The notes beneath the pieces are model-generated. The model saw only the letters and a list, made by a program, of their open reading frames with translations. It was not told the origin of the DNA and made no database searches. A DNA stretch of 50,814 nucleotides from an uncultured Mycoplasmatota bacterium. Its GTDB lineage: Bacteria; Bacillota_I; Bacilli_A; RF39; UBA660. The stretch is taken from assembly GCA_900546055.1 (NCBI GenBank), contig URBG01000008.1, positions 1 to 50,814 of the forward strand, written 5' to 3'. Of the stretch, positions 25,287 through 34,031 are shown one piece after another (position 1 is the first letter of the stretch; each line of letters opens with the position of its first letter). The translations under genes were made by a program, and so were the position numbers.

Positions 25287-26410
25287 TTTAAGTATTCGTT
25301 AATACGATTAAACTCTTTATCATCATCTAGATGGGTTTTAGCAAGTTGTTCAAATAATTTCTTTTGATCCCTAGACAGTTTCTGCGGTGTTTTTACTTTT
25401 AAGATAATATACATATCACCTTTACCGAATGAATTAACATTTTCTACACCTTTACCACGAACACGGTGTTTATCGTTTGATTCACTACCAGATGGTATGG
25501 TTAAAGTTATATTTCCGTATAAGGTTGGAACTTTTTTCTTGCAGCCTAAGGCAGCTTCAGATACAGTAATTGGGAGTTCTAGATATATATCATTACCTTC
25601 TCTTTCAAAAATCGGATGTTTTTTAACATAGAATTCTATATATATATCACCATTAGGTCCGCCATTACTACCGGCTTCACCTTTGCCTTTAATACGAAGC
25701 TGATTACCAGTGTCAACACCAGCAGGTATTTTAACTTCTATTTCTTTTTCTTTTCTAACAGTACCATTTCCATGGCAGTGAGTGCATTCTTTGGCATAGG
25801 TCTCACCTTTACCATTACATTTATCACAAGTAGTTTGAGTCATAAAGCTTCCAATAATGGTTTGTTGTTGCATGGTAATTGTTCCTGAACCGTGGCATCG
25901 ATCACAGGTTTTGACATCAAAACCGCCAGCGCCATGACATTCATCACAAGTTTCATTTAAATTTAAAGTTATGCTTTTGTCGGTACCAAAAACGGCTTCA
26001 TCAAATTCTAAGTCAACACGGACAATTTTATCAGCGCCCTTCGTAGCTCTAGAAGAACTACGGCCACCAAAGCCTCCAAAGTCACCAAAGCCAAAATTAC
26101 TAAATCCGCCACTGAAATTTTGACCGAATAATTCACTGAAAATATCGGAAAAATCAAAGTCAGAGAAATCATAACCGCCAGCTCCATTGTTTTCGAAAGC
26201 GGCATGACCAAATTGGTCATATTGTTTACGTTTACCTTCATCGGATAAAACGGCATAAGCTTCTTGAGCTTCTTTAAATTTTTCTTCAGCATCTGGTTCT
26301 TTAGAAACGTCAGGGTGATATTTTTTAGCTAGTTTACGAAAGGCACTTTTTATTTCAGCCTGACTAGCACTTTTATCAACTCCTAGGATCTCATAATAAT
26401 CTTTTTTCAT
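25283..26410 (-). CDS. dnaJ: Chaperone DnaJ (Hsp40)
   Basis: DnaJ delivers unfolded clients to DnaK and stimulates its ATPase. The 375-residue protein has a J domain (1-70) with HPD at KYHPDVS. A Gly/Phe-rich stretch (about 75-115) follows, then four zinc repeats CDECHGAG, CDRCHGSG, CDKCNGKG and CTHCHGNG, and the C-terminal substrate domains. The length is normal. It is the last gene of the heat-shock cluster, separated from dnaK by pepF, and it ends in a terminator. Confidence 0.97.
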   Translation of the reverse strand: MKKDYYEILGVDKSASQAEIKSAFRKLAKKYHPDVSKEPDAEEKFKEAQEAYAVLSDEGKRKQYDQFGHAAFENNGAGGYDFSDFDFSDIFSELFGQNFSGGFSNFGFGDFGGFGGRSSSRATKGADKIVRVDLEFDEAVFGTDKSITLNLNETCDECHGAGGFDVKTCDRCHGSGTITMQQQTIIGSFMTQTTCDKCNGKGETYAKECTHCHGNGTVRKEKEIEVKIPAGVDTGNQLRIKGKGEAGSNGGPNGDIYIEFYVKKHPIFEREGNDIYLELPITVSEAALGCKKKVPTLYGNITLTIPSGSESNDKHRVRGKGVENVNSFGKGDMYIILKVKTPQKLSRDQKKLFEQLAKTHLDDDKEFNRINEYLK

Positions 26411-26432
26411 TTTATCACCTCTCTTTTTGATG

Positions 26433-28220
26433 TTATTTTATAAGCTCTTCTAGTAAACTTACTTTTTCTTCAATATATTTTAAGACGTCTTCATAAGTTT
26501 TAGAATTTTCTAAATCGATGTCCAAATTTTTATATAATTCTCTTGTTGGGATACTATCACCGCTAGCTAGGAAATCAAGATACTTTTCCTTAAATCCCGG
26601 CTTTTGGTTAATGATGTTATAGCCTGTGGCTAAAGCGGCAGACATAGCTAAAGCATATTGCGCAAAATAGTATGGGGTATGATATTGGTAACGTAACATC
26701 CATGTATATTTTACTTCTTCTTCAATAACTCTATTACTACCTTCATACTGAGCTTTAAATAAGTCATAATAACTTTGGCACATTTCATCGGCCGTCATCG
26801 GATTATTTTCTAAGGCTCTTTGATAAAATTGATGTTCTTGTTTAGCGCATATTCCAGTTATAAAGAAATAGAGAGTAACTTGATCTAAATGGCTAATTAA
26901 ATAATATATTTTTTCATCTTTGGTTTTTGCTTGTTTAATTAAATAATCAGTCAAGACAACTTCATTAGTAAGTGAGGCGGTTTCTGCCTGTAAATGCTTA
27001 TTATCATAATATAAATACGGTTGATTCTTATTAGTATAGTATGCATGCATGGCATGACCAATCTCATGAGCTAAATTATAAACATCACTTATGCTTTCGT
27101 GATAATTATATAATACTCTTGGCATTTGTTTATAGCTAGAAATTTCATAACCATTAGTCCTTTTACCTTTGTTTGGATAAACATCAATTAGATGATTATT
27201 TAACATTTTAGTTAAATTATTAGCATATTCATCCCCGAATATTTTTAAGGCTTCTTGGATAATTGCAATGGCCTTATCATATTCTATGGTATTTGAAATA
27301 TTTAATTTTGGTTCTAACGCTAAATCATAATCATGTAGTTTATCTAATTTTAACAGTTTTCTTTTAACTTCTTCAAATCGTTTTAGCAAGCCATTTTGAT
27401 CAGGAATAAAACTCATTAAGGTGTCAAATGTGGCTGTCGATAATTCTTGTTCAAATAGAAATTGTTCTAATGGCGAATTAAATTTATGAATGGTACTATC
27501 AAAGACTACTTTATTAACACTCATTTGGAAAGTATTACAAATGGAATTTTTATAATCTTTGTAAAATTGATTTCTTGTTTGATAGGCTTTTCTCCTAATA
27601 TCTCTATTTTCATGCTTGATGAATTTTTGATAATTAGTTCTGTTTAATTGTATCTCTTCTCCATTTATGTTAATAGTACCAAACTTGGCATCAGCAACAG
27701 TGATATTATTATAAATAGAAAATGCTTGATTGGTAATATTTTGAGTTTTTGAAATAATGTTTTCTTCTTTATCACTTAAGCGATGTTTTTTACCTTTAAT
27801 AAAGCTATCTAAAAAACGTTTATAGGGTCTCAATTTTGGCTCCCCTTTTTGAAGTTTGTTTAAATCGGCTTTATACAATTCATTTTCAATAAAAGATAAT
27901 TTTTCACGATAATATTTAAACATACTATCCGCTTTTAGCTTTATTTTTTGAGCATCATTATCGGTCATATCAATTGTATAACGAAGCCAGTGTCCATAAA
28001 CATCGATGGTATTTAATCTTGCATAAAATTCTTCGGCCTTAATTAAAAATTCGTAAAGGCTTTGGCCATTTTGGGTTACCTTACCTTTATATTTAGCAAG
28101 CTCATCAATAATTTTGATAACTTCTTCACAATCTTGATAAAATTCTTCATCAGTTTTATAGAAATCAGTTAAATCCCATTTATACTTATCATCGATCTCA
28201 TTTCTAGCTTTATCGTTCAT
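26433..28220 (-). CDS. pepF: Oligoendopeptidase F (M3 metallopeptidase)
   Basis: PepF cleaves oligopeptides in the cytoplasm. The 595-residue protein has the zinc motif HEIGHAMHAYYT near residue 387 and the third ligand region in LQAETASLTNEV about 25 residues later, plus the C-terminal WMLRYQYHTPYYFAQYAL block of the family. The length is normal (about 600). It is inserted between dnaK and dnaJ, 22 bases ahead of dnaJ, so it is likely made under the same heat-shock promoter. That would couple peptide turnover to chaperone activity. The gap to dnaK holds a perfect palindrome. Confidence 0.95.
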   Translation of the reverse strand: MNDKARNEIDDKYKWDLTDFYKTDEEFYQDCEEVIKIIDELAKYKGKVTQNGQSLYEFLIKAEEFYARLNTIDVYGHWLRYTIDMTDNDAQKIKLKADSMFKYYREKLSFIENELYKADLNKLQKGEPKLRPYKRFLDSFIKGKKHRLSDKEENIISKTQNITNQAFSIYNNITVADAKFGTININGEEIQLNRTNYQKFIKHENRDIRRKAYQTRNQFYKDYKNSICNTFQMSVNKVVFDSTIHKFNSPLEQFLFEQELSTATFDTLMSFIPDQNGLLKRFEEVKRKLLKLDKLHDYDLALEPKLNISNTIEYDKAIAIIQEALKIFGDEYANNLTKMLNNHLIDVYPNKGKRTNGYEISSYKQMPRVLYNYHESISDVYNLAHEIGHAMHAYYTNKNQPYLYYDNKHLQAETASLTNEVVLTDYLIKQAKTKDEKIYYLISHLDQVTLYFFITGICAKQEHQFYQRALENNPMTADEMCQSYYDLFKAQYEGSNRVIEEEVKYTWMLRYQYHTPYYFAQYALAMSAALATGYNIINQKPGFKEKYLDFLASGDSIPTRELYKNLDIDLENSKTYEDVLKYIEEKVSLLEELIK

Positions 28221-28235
28221 AGCATCTCCTTATAC

Positions 28236-28270
28236 AATGATAAGGTTCTAGAATTCTAGAACCTATCATT
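28236..28270 (-). repeat. Perfect palindrome between dnaK and pepF
   Basis: GGTTCTAGAATTCTAGAACC (28244-28263) is flanked by AATGATA (28236-28242) and TATCATT (28264-28270), with one bulged base. The RNA hairpin would have about 16 bp but no U tract behind it, so it is not a standard terminator. It may lower transcription or processing between dnaK and the pepF ribosome site, which follows directly. Confidence 0.75.
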
Positions 28271-28273
28271 TAA

Positions 28274-30106
28274 TTATTTTTCTTCATATTCGGCATCTTT
28301 AACGTTATCATATTTTTTATCTTCTGTTTTTTCGGTTTGTTCAGATTTATCATTAGCTTGAGCCTCGTTTTGTTTAGCTGCTTCTTCATATAATTTTGCA
28401 CCTAAAGCCATGGCTGTTTCACTTAATGCTTCAGTTTTCTTTTTAATATCTTCAATATCATCTTTTTCTAAAGCTTTTCTTAAATCTTTGATTTGATCTT
28501 CGGCTTTAGATTTTTCTTTTTTATCAGCTTTATCGCCCAATTCTTTAATTGATTTTTCAGCTAAGAAAATTGTTTGTTCAGCTTCATTTTTAGCGTCAGC
28601 TGCTTCTTTACGTTTTTCATCAGCAGCTTTGTTTTCTTCAGCTTCTTTAACCATTTTGTCGATGTCATCATCTGATAGTGCACCACCTGAGGTAATAGTG
28701 ATTGATTGAGCTTTACCGGTTCCTTTATCTTTAGCAGTTACATTAACAATACCATTAGCGTCGATATCAAAGGTAACTTCGATTTGTGGAACACCTCTTG
28801 GAGCACTTGGGATACCAGTTAATTGGAAATTACCCAATGTTTTGTTATCAACAGCCATTGGTCTTTCACCTTGAAGAACATGAATGTCAACAGCAGGTTG
28901 ATTATCAGCGGCGGTTGAGAATACTTGTGATTTACTTGTTGGAATAGTAGTATTTCTTGGAATTAGAACGGTACATACACCACCTAATGTTTCAATACCA
29001 AGTGAAAGTGGGGTTACGTCTAATAATACGATATCATTAACGTCACCAACTAGAACGCCTCCTTGGATAGCAGCTCCCATAGCAACTACTTCGTCTGGAT
29101 TAACATTTTTACTTGGTTCTTTTCCTAATTCTTTCTTGATTAACTCAGCTACTTTTGGCATACGAGTTGATCCACCTACTAATAGAACTTTATCAATATC
29201 ATTTTTAGACAAATTAGCATCTTTTAATGATTTTCTAATTGGCTCTAATGTTGATTCTAATAAATCATCTGTTAATTCTTCAAACTTAGCTCTAGTTAAA
29301 GATAATTCTAAATGAAGTGGTCCATCTGAACCTTGTGATAAGAATGGTAATGAGATGTTAGTAGTTGTAACACCACTTAAATCTTTTTTAGCTTTTTCAG
29401 CGGCATCTTTTAATCTTTGCATTGCCATTTTATCTTTAGTTAAGTCAATAGCATTTTGTTTTTTAAATTCTTCAACTAAATAATCAATGATTCTTTGGTC
29501 AAAGTCGTCCCCGCCTAAACGGTTATTACCACTAGTTGATTTAACTTCAAATACGCCATCACCGATTTCAAGAATTGAAACGTCAAAGGTTCCACCACCT
29601 AAATCGTAAACTAAAATTTGTTCTGTTTTATCTTGCTTGTCAAGACCGTATGCTAAAGCGGCAGCAGTTGGTTCGTTGATAATTCTTTCAACTTCTAAGC
29701 CAGCAATTTTACCAGCATTTTTAGTTGCTTGTCTTTCAGCATCGTTAAAGTAAGCTGGAACTGTTATAACAGCTTTTGTAACTGTTTCACCTAAATAGCT
29801 TTCAGCAGTTTTCTTTAAGTCACCTAAGATCATAGCACTAATTTCTTCTGGAGTATATTCTTTTCCATTTGCTTTGATTGTTTCTTTTGTTCCCATTAAT
29901 CTCTTTACTGAAAAAACAGTATCTGGATTTGTTAACATTTGGTTTTTAGCTGCGGTTCCAACAATGATTTCTCCATTTTTGAAAGCAACTACTGAAGGGG
30001 TTGTTCTTGAACCCTCAGCATTGGCGATTACTTTTGCTTCACCACCTTCGTATACACATACACAACTATTTGTTGTTCCTAAGTCAATACCTATTATTTT
30101 ACTCAT
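28274..30106 (-). CDS. dnaK: Chaperone DnaK (Hsp70)
   Basis: DnaK is the ATP-driven Hsp70 chaperone. The 610-residue protein has IIGIDLGTTNSCV at the start, VYDLGGGTFDVS, VLLVGGSTRMPKV, the linker DIVLLDVTPLSLGIET and a substrate-binding beta domain. It ends in a charged tail with EQTEKTEDKKYDNVKDAEYEEK-like residues (acidic EEK end). The length is normal. It lies 19 bases downstream of grpE in the hrcA operon, controlled by the CIRCE sites at 31747-31819. Confidence 0.98.
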   Translation of the reverse strand: MSKIIGIDLGTTNSCVCVYEGGEAKVIANAEGSRTTPSVVAFKNGEIIVGTAAKNQMLTNPDTVFSVKRLMGTKETIKANGKEYTPEEISAMILGDLKKTAESYLGETVTKAVITVPAYFNDAERQATKNAGKIAGLEVERIINEPTAAALAYGLDKQDKTEQILVYDLGGGTFDVSILEIGDGVFEVKSTSGNNRLGGDDFDQRIIDYLVEEFKKQNAIDLTKDKMAMQRLKDAAEKAKKDLSGVTTTNISLPFLSQGSDGPLHLELSLTRAKFEELTDDLLESTLEPIRKSLKDANLSKNDIDKVLLVGGSTRMPKVAELIKKELGKEPSKNVNPDEVVAMGAAIQGGVLVGDVNDIVLLDVTPLSLGIETLGGVCTVLIPRNTTIPTSKSQVFSTAADNQPAVDIHVLQGERPMAVDNKTLGNFQLTGIPSAPRGVPQIEVTFDIDANGIVNVTAKDKGTGKAQSITITSGGALSDDDIDKMVKEAEENKAADEKRKEAADAKNEAEQTIFLAEKSIKELGDKADKKEKSKAEDQIKDLRKALEKDDIEDIKKKTEALSETAMALGAKLYEEAAKQNEAQANDKSEQTEKTEDKKYDNVKDAEYEEK

Positions 30107-30125
30107 ATATTATCATTCCTTTCTT

Positions 30126-30671
30126 TTATTCGCTAACTTTTACCATAGCGTGTCTAATAACTTTATCTTTTAATAAGTAGCCTTTTTGTAAAACTTCAAT
30201 TACCACACCTGGCTCCATACCTTCAACTTTTTCAGTAAGTACGCCTTGGTGGTAATTCGGATCGAATGGTTTATTAGCACCATCGATTGCTTTTATTTCG
30301 TATTTGTTTAAAATTTCAGTTAGATGGCAATAGATCATTTTAAAGCCCTCTAGGAATTTTGACAATTCATCGTCTAAATTATCATCATCTAGGTTAATAG
30401 CTCTTTCAAAGTTGTCGACAATTGGGAGTAAATCTTTCGCAATATCTTCCTTTGAATACATAAGCATTTTTGTAACTTCTTCATCTTTACGCTTACGATA
30501 ATTTATCATGTCAGCATCTTTACGAAGTAAAGCTTCTTCTAGATCTTTAATTTTTTGATCTTCGTGTTGTTCATGGCATTTGCATTCCTCTTTGTCATGA
30601 CATTCACATTTATCTTTTTTATTTTTATGTTTTTCTTCTTTGGGGTGTTTTTTCTTTTCTTCGTCTTTCAT
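30126..30671 (-). CDS. grpE: GrpE nucleotide exchange factor with a Cys/His-rich N-terminus
   Basis: GrpE releases ADP from DnaK. The 181-residue protein has the usual long helix (about 38-95) with ALLRKDADMINYRKRKDEE, and the C-terminal beta domain ending GVVIEVLQKGYLLKDKVIRHAMVKV. The odd part is residues 9-36: a Lys/Glu/His-rich stretch followed by CECH (22-25), CKCH (30-33) and His36. This resembles a metal-binding extension and is not part of the core GrpE fold. The gene sits between hrcA (13 bases away) and dnaK. Confidence 0.95.
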   Translation of the reverse strand: MKDEEKKKHPKEEKHKNKKDKCECHDKEECKCHEQHEDQKIKDLEEALLRKDADMINYRKRKDEEVTKMLMYSKEDIAKDLLPIVDNFERAINLDDDNLDDELSKFLEGFKMIYCHLTEILNKYEIKAIDGANKPFDPNYHQGVLTEKVEGMEPGVVIEVLQKGYLLKDKVIRHAMVKVSE

Positions 30672-30684
30672 TTCTTCACCTCTT

Positions 30685-31677
30685 TTAATTTTTTCCTATG
30701 TTTTCTTTGATGTAATTTAGTAATGCGCCAGCACGGCCATATTCCATTCTTTTAGGGCCAACTAAAGCAATTGTTCCTTCAACGCCATCTTTTGTATAAT
30801 ACGTTTTAATAATGGAAATATCATCGTCAATCATATTTTCACTACCAATATAAATACTTACGCCATCATCATCAGATTTAATATTTTTGATTAAGTCTTG
30901 ATCTTCAAATTTATTTAGTAATTCGCGCATTTTTGAGACATCATTAAATTCTGGTTCACTAAGTAATTTAGTAGTTCCATGCATTTTAATATCTGGTTTC
31001 GGTGCGAAATCACTAAAGGCGTTATAGAAGGCATTATAAAGAGCTTCGTGCTGCTTCACATATTTATCAATAACTGGTTTTACTTCAAACTCTAATACTT
31101 TACTAACTTCAGACAGCGGAATACCAACGATTAATTTGTTAATTATATCAACAGTTTGTTTTATTTCATCTGTACTTACTCTTTCTTCTAAGACAACATT
31201 CCGATTTTCTACATGGCCTTTATCAGTAATAACTAAAGCAGTTAAACGGTTTTCAGCAGTTGGTACTACTTCGACTTTGGCAACTTTATTATCAGCTGAC
31301 GATTCGCCTAAAACAATGGCAGTATAATTTGTAAGTTCGGAAACTATTTCCATACTTTTAACAATAGCATCGCTTAAGACTAAGGAATTGTTTTTAAAAA
31401 TCGTCTGTAATTTAAGCATATCTTCGCCAGTTAATTCTTTTGGACTCATTATGTTATCAACATAATATCGATAACCTTTATCACTTGGAATTCGGCCTGA
31501 TGATGTATGAGTTTTTTCTAATAAACCATGATCTTCAAGAAACGCCATTTCATTTCTGATAGTGGCGCTTGAACAATTCATTGTGTCACACAAGGCTTTG
31601 GAACCAACAGGTTTAGCCGTTTTAATATAACTTTCTACGATTAGCTTAAGTAATTCTTCTTGTCTTTGAGTAATCAT
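30685..31677 (-). CDS. hrcA: Heat-inducible transcription repressor HrcA
   Basis: HrcA represses chaperone operons by binding CIRCE. The 330-residue protein has an N-terminal winged HTH (RQEELLKLIVESYIKTAKPVGS and CSSATIRNEMAFLEDHG, about 4-50), a GAF-like middle domain and a C-terminal region with IYIGSEN and GTIALVGPKRMEYGRAGALL near 305-320, the family signature. The length is normal. It is the first gene of the operon hrcA-grpE-dnaK-pepF-dnaJ and should repress itself through two CIRCE elements just upstream. Confidence 0.97.
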   Translation of the reverse strand: MITQRQEELLKLIVESYIKTAKPVGSKALCDTMNCSSATIRNEMAFLEDHGLLEKTHTSSGRIPSDKGYRYYVDNIMSPKELTGEDMLKLQTIFKNNSLVLSDAIVKSMEIVSELTNYTAIVLGESSADNKVAKVEVVPTAENRLTALVITDKGHVENRNVVLEERVSTDEIKQTVDIINKLIVGIPLSEVSKVLEFEVKPVIDKYVKQHEALYNAFYNAFSDFAPKPDIKMHGTTKLLSEPEFNDVSKMRELLNKFEDQDLIKNIKSDDDGVSIYIGSENMIDDDISIIKTYYTKDGVEGTIALVGPKRMEYGRAGALLNYIKENIGKN

Positions 31678-31716
31678 CTTTCCACCTCTTTATTTAGAGT
31701 TTTCTGGCACTTCTTG

Positions 31717-31756
31717 GCACCAGTTTGGCACTCCAACAGCACCAGTTTGGCACTCC
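31717..31756. repeat. 18-bp tandem direct repeat in the hrcA leader
   Basis: GCACCAGTTTGGCACTCC occurs at 31717-31734 and 31739-31756, period 22. Each copy contains a CIRCE half-site TTGGCACTC. Two further TGGCAC units precede it at 31705 and 31715. Confidence 0.85.
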
Positions 31757-31773
31757 GTCTTTATGAATGCTAC
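31747..31773 (-). promoter_or_regulatory. CIRCE operator 2 (downstream of the hrcA -10 box)
   Basis: TTGGCACTC (31747-31755), 9 bases, GAATGCTAC (31765-31773): the CIRCE format TTAGCACTC-N9-GAGTGCTAA with four mismatches. It lies between the -10 box and the hrcA start, in the leader. Confidence 0.75.
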
Positions 31774-31776
31774 TTC

Positions 31777-31805
31777 ATTATAACATTATATGTTAGCACT
31801 GTCAA
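31777..31805 (-). promoter_or_regulatory. hrcA operon promoter
   Basis: Perfect TTGACA (31800-31805), 17 bases, TATAAT (31777-31782) on the minus strand, overlapped by CIRCE 1 and followed by CIRCE 2. Confidence 0.9.
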
Positions 31806-31819
31806 TAGTAGAATGCTAA
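31793..31819 (-). promoter_or_regulatory. CIRCE operator 1 (over the hrcA -35 box)
   Basis: TTAGCACTG (31793-31801), 9 bases, GAATGCTAA (31811-31819) matches TTAGCACTC-N9-GAGTGCTAA with two mismatches. HrcA bound here would block the -35 box. Confidence 0.9.
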
Positions 31820-31837
31820 AAACACAATTTTTTAAAT

Positions 31838-31867
31838 TAAAAAATACGCCATGTATTTGACGTATTT
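31838..31867 (-). terminator. Intrinsic terminator after the TasA-like gene
   Basis: Arms 31842-31851 and 31858-31867 give a 10-bp stem on the minus strand (AAATACGTCA/TGGCGTATTT, one G-U), followed by TTTTTT. Confidence 0.75.
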
Positions 31868-31870
31868 AAA

Positions 31871-32698
31871 TTAACCAATAGGTCCAGGACCGGCTGTGTT
31901 TTTCTTAGTCAAAACTAAATCTAATTGTTTAGTGGCACTGTCTATAATTATATTATCTACGGATGTAATATAAGAAGTACCATCAGGATTGTTAAATTCA
32001 ATAGTTAAATTATAGGTACTGTATGGTAGACTATTAAAAGTATAATTGCCGGTTGTGGCTTCATAAGTGGCAGTATATTCGGCACTGGTACTATTATTCA
32101 CTAATTTAATAGTTTTAGTATTATATAAGCTTTCAGGAAGCGGATTGCCCTCATATAAAATAGTTCCTGTTAAATTTCCTGCTTTTACATCTGAACTAGT
32201 TGATTGTTCAAAATCAAGCGATATGGTTAAGTTGCTTGTTTTAACACTAGGATCTGATGAAACTGACGCCAAATACTCCACTTTAACTAACAAAGTTGAA
32301 GTATCCCCGGCATTAATGATGTCTCCTTTTTGAATACCGCTAGTGGTAAATTTTATGGCTGGACTATCAGAAGTAACTAAATTAATATTTTTTAATTCAG
32401 CATTTAAATTACCGGCATTGGCAATAGTTATTTCGTATTCAATACTATCGCCAGGACTAACTAAACTGGTTTTAAAGGTAGCAGTAGTGTTGGTAAAGGT
32501 AGGATCCCCATTATTAGTAGCCTTGCCGATTACATTTTTACTATCTATATCAGTGATTTTAACATTCCAATTACTAGTTATATTGCTTGTCCCACTAATA
32601 TTAAGGACAGTTTGAAAAGCCGCATACCCTACAGCCATCAGTAGGATTACAGCACACAAACTTCCAATGATTATTTTTCTTTTCTTTTGTTCATTCAT
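31871..32698 (-). CDS. TasA/CalY-like surface protein with SipW-type signal
   Basis: The 275-residue protein begins with charged residues and a hydrophobic helix (IIIGSLCAVILLMAVGYAAFQ, about 9-29), followed directly by TVLNISGTSNITSNWNVKIT. This resembles SipW-dependent camelysin/TasA precursors. The middle (about 60-160) has the TasA-like SPGDSIEYEITIANAGNLNAELKNI strand pattern. The C-terminal part (about 175-260) is a prealbumin-like/Cna-B-like beta domain with GNYTFNSLPYSTYNLTI. It is likely an exported fibre or surface protein. No sipW gene is nearby. The upstream gap is very AT-rich, with TATAAT near 32730. Confidence 0.75.
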   Translation of the reverse strand: MNEQKKRKIIIGSLCAVILLMAVGYAAFQTVLNISGTSNITSNWNVKITDIDSKNVIGKATNNGDPTFTNTTATFKTSLVSPGDSIEYEITIANAGNLNAELKNINLVTSDSPAIKFTTSGIQKGDIINAGDTSTLLVKVEYLASVSSDPSVKTSNLTISLDFEQSTSSDVKAGNLTGTILYEGNPLPESLYNTKTIKLVNNSTSAEYTATYEATTGNYTFNSLPYSTYNLTIEFNNPDGTSYITSVDNIIIDSATKQLDLVLTKKNTAGPGPIG

Positions 32699-32853
32699 TA
32701 TACTCCCTACTTTCTATTTTTCATTAATATTATAGTACATTTTTTTAAATTTAAAATATTTTTTATTAAATTTTTTAGATTTTTAAATTTTGAATAATCC
32801 AAAAAGTGTAATATTTTTTTTAATAATTGACAGACTATTATTAGGTGAAATTT

Positions 32854-33351
32854 ATGAGTGTAGCTATTTATGCAGGAATTTTTATTTGTAAAATTATCGA
32901 AGACGCTTTATCGACGCTTCGAATTATTGTGGTGGCTAATGGTAAAAAGGTAGTTGGGGCGATTTTACAGTTTATTATTGCTTTAATTTGGGTAGTAGTA
33001 ACAGGAACTGTTATTACTAATATTCAAGAAGATCCGTGGAAAATATTATTTTTTGCATTAGGGTCTTTAGTTGGCTCTTACATTGGAAGCTATATTGAAG
33101 AGAAAATTGCTTTGGGAACTAACGTATTTATGGTAGAAGTTGAGGAAGCAGTAGCGAGTCAGTTAATTAAGAAAATTAAAAAACAAAAATTTAAAGTTAA
33201 TAGTGTTAAAGGTTCGAAAGAAGGTAAAGAGTTATTGATGATAACTTCACCAAGAAAAAAGACCAATGATGTTACTAAAATCATTAGATCCTTTGATGAA
33301 GAAGCTGTTATTATTTCTGAAAAAGTTAAGGTTGTTTCTCCTCATATTTAG
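32854..33351 (+). CDS. UPF0316/DUF5698-DUF2179 membrane protein
   Basis: The 165-residue protein has three membrane helices in the first 90 residues (VAIYAGIFICKII, VVGAILQFIIALIWVVVTGTVI, ILFFALGSLVGSYIGSYIEEKIALG). A soluble DUF2179-like domain follows (about 95-160). This is the UPF0316 layout; its function is unknown. I start at the ATG at 32854 behind AGGTGA; a GTG nine bases earlier lies inside that site. It is one of few plus-strand genes. Its last 26 bases overlap the convergent glpQ-like gene. Confidence 0.85.
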   Translation: MSVAIYAGIFICKIIEDALSTLRIIVVANGKKVVGAILQFIIALIWVVVTGTVITNIQEDPWKILFFALGSLVGSYIGSYIEEKIALGTNVFMVEVEEAVASQLIKKIKKQKFKVNSVKGSKEGKELLMITSPRKKTNDVTKIIRSFDEEAVIISEKVKVVSPHI

Positions 33352-33964
33352 ATAAATCATAAAAATATTTAGCCTTATCAGTAATAATATTTTGGTTTGG
33401 CTTTACTTTTTCAAATTCTTCTTTGGTATCGATTGTCCAAATGAAGGTTTCTTTATTAGTGGCTTTATTTATATGGCGATAATTAATAGCATTGAAATCA
33501 AAGCTATTTTTTATTTTATCTAAATTTAATTTTATACCAATTAAAAGTCCTGTTTTTATATCAGAATGTTTCTTCTGAAAGTAAGTCATTAATTTATAGT
33601 TGAAACTAAAAATATGATAGTTAAGATTATATTTTTTTAATATTCGGTATAGTTTAGCTGTTAAAATATGAAATTTATTACTTTCTTCCTTAATTTCTAT
33701 TAATAGTATTTTATTGCTATCTATTTTTTCTAAAACTTCATCTAAAGTATTTAAACCCTTTTTTTGTAAAGTTTTTAGCCTAGTTTTACTAATTAAATGT
33801 CCTTCATAAAAAGGGTCATGATGAATGACGAAATGAAAATCTTTGGTCATTCTAATATCAAACTCTACTCCATCTATATAATTAATGGTAAGACTATTTA
33901 AAATACTTTCCAAAGTGTTTTCTTTATGAATTCCATCATTTCCTCTATGAGCAATTATTTTCAT
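33326..33964 (-). CDS. glpQ: Glycerophosphodiester phosphodiesterase
   Basis: GDPD enzymes hydrolyse glycerophosphodiesters to glycerol-3-phosphate. The 212-residue protein is cytoplasmic (no signal peptide) and starts MKIIAHRGNDGIHKENTLES with the HR..E.NT catalytic pattern. GVEFDIRMTKDFHFVIHHDP supplies the metal acids and the second histidine. ILLIEIKEE and a final FIWTIDTKEEFE complete the TIM-barrel pattern. It is slightly shorter than typical enzymes (about 240). The 3' end overlaps the convergent UPF0316 gene. AGGTG precedes the ATG. Confidence 0.92.
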   Translation of the reverse strand: MKIIAHRGNDGIHKENTLESILNSLTINYIDGVEFDIRMTKDFHFVIHHDPFYEGHLISKTRLKTLQKKGLNTLDEVLEKIDSNKILLIEIKEESNKFHILTAKLYRILKKYNLNYHIFSFNYKLMTYFQKKHSDIKTGLLIGIKLNLDKIKNSFDFNAINYRHINKATNKETFIWTIDTKEEFEKVKPNQNIITDKAKYFYDLSKYEEKQP

Positions 33965-34000
33965 ACAGCACCTCTTTATACATTATATAATAATTAAAAG

Positions 34001-34031
34001 AAAAAATCACTATAGATGATTTTATAGTGAT
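34001..34031 (-). terminator. Intrinsic terminator after tmk
   Basis: Perfect 9-bp stem ATCACTATA/TATAGTGAT (34006-34014 and 34023-34031), loop of 8, TTTTTTC tail on the minus strand. The tmk stop codon lies at the inner edge of the stem. Confidence 0.8.
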
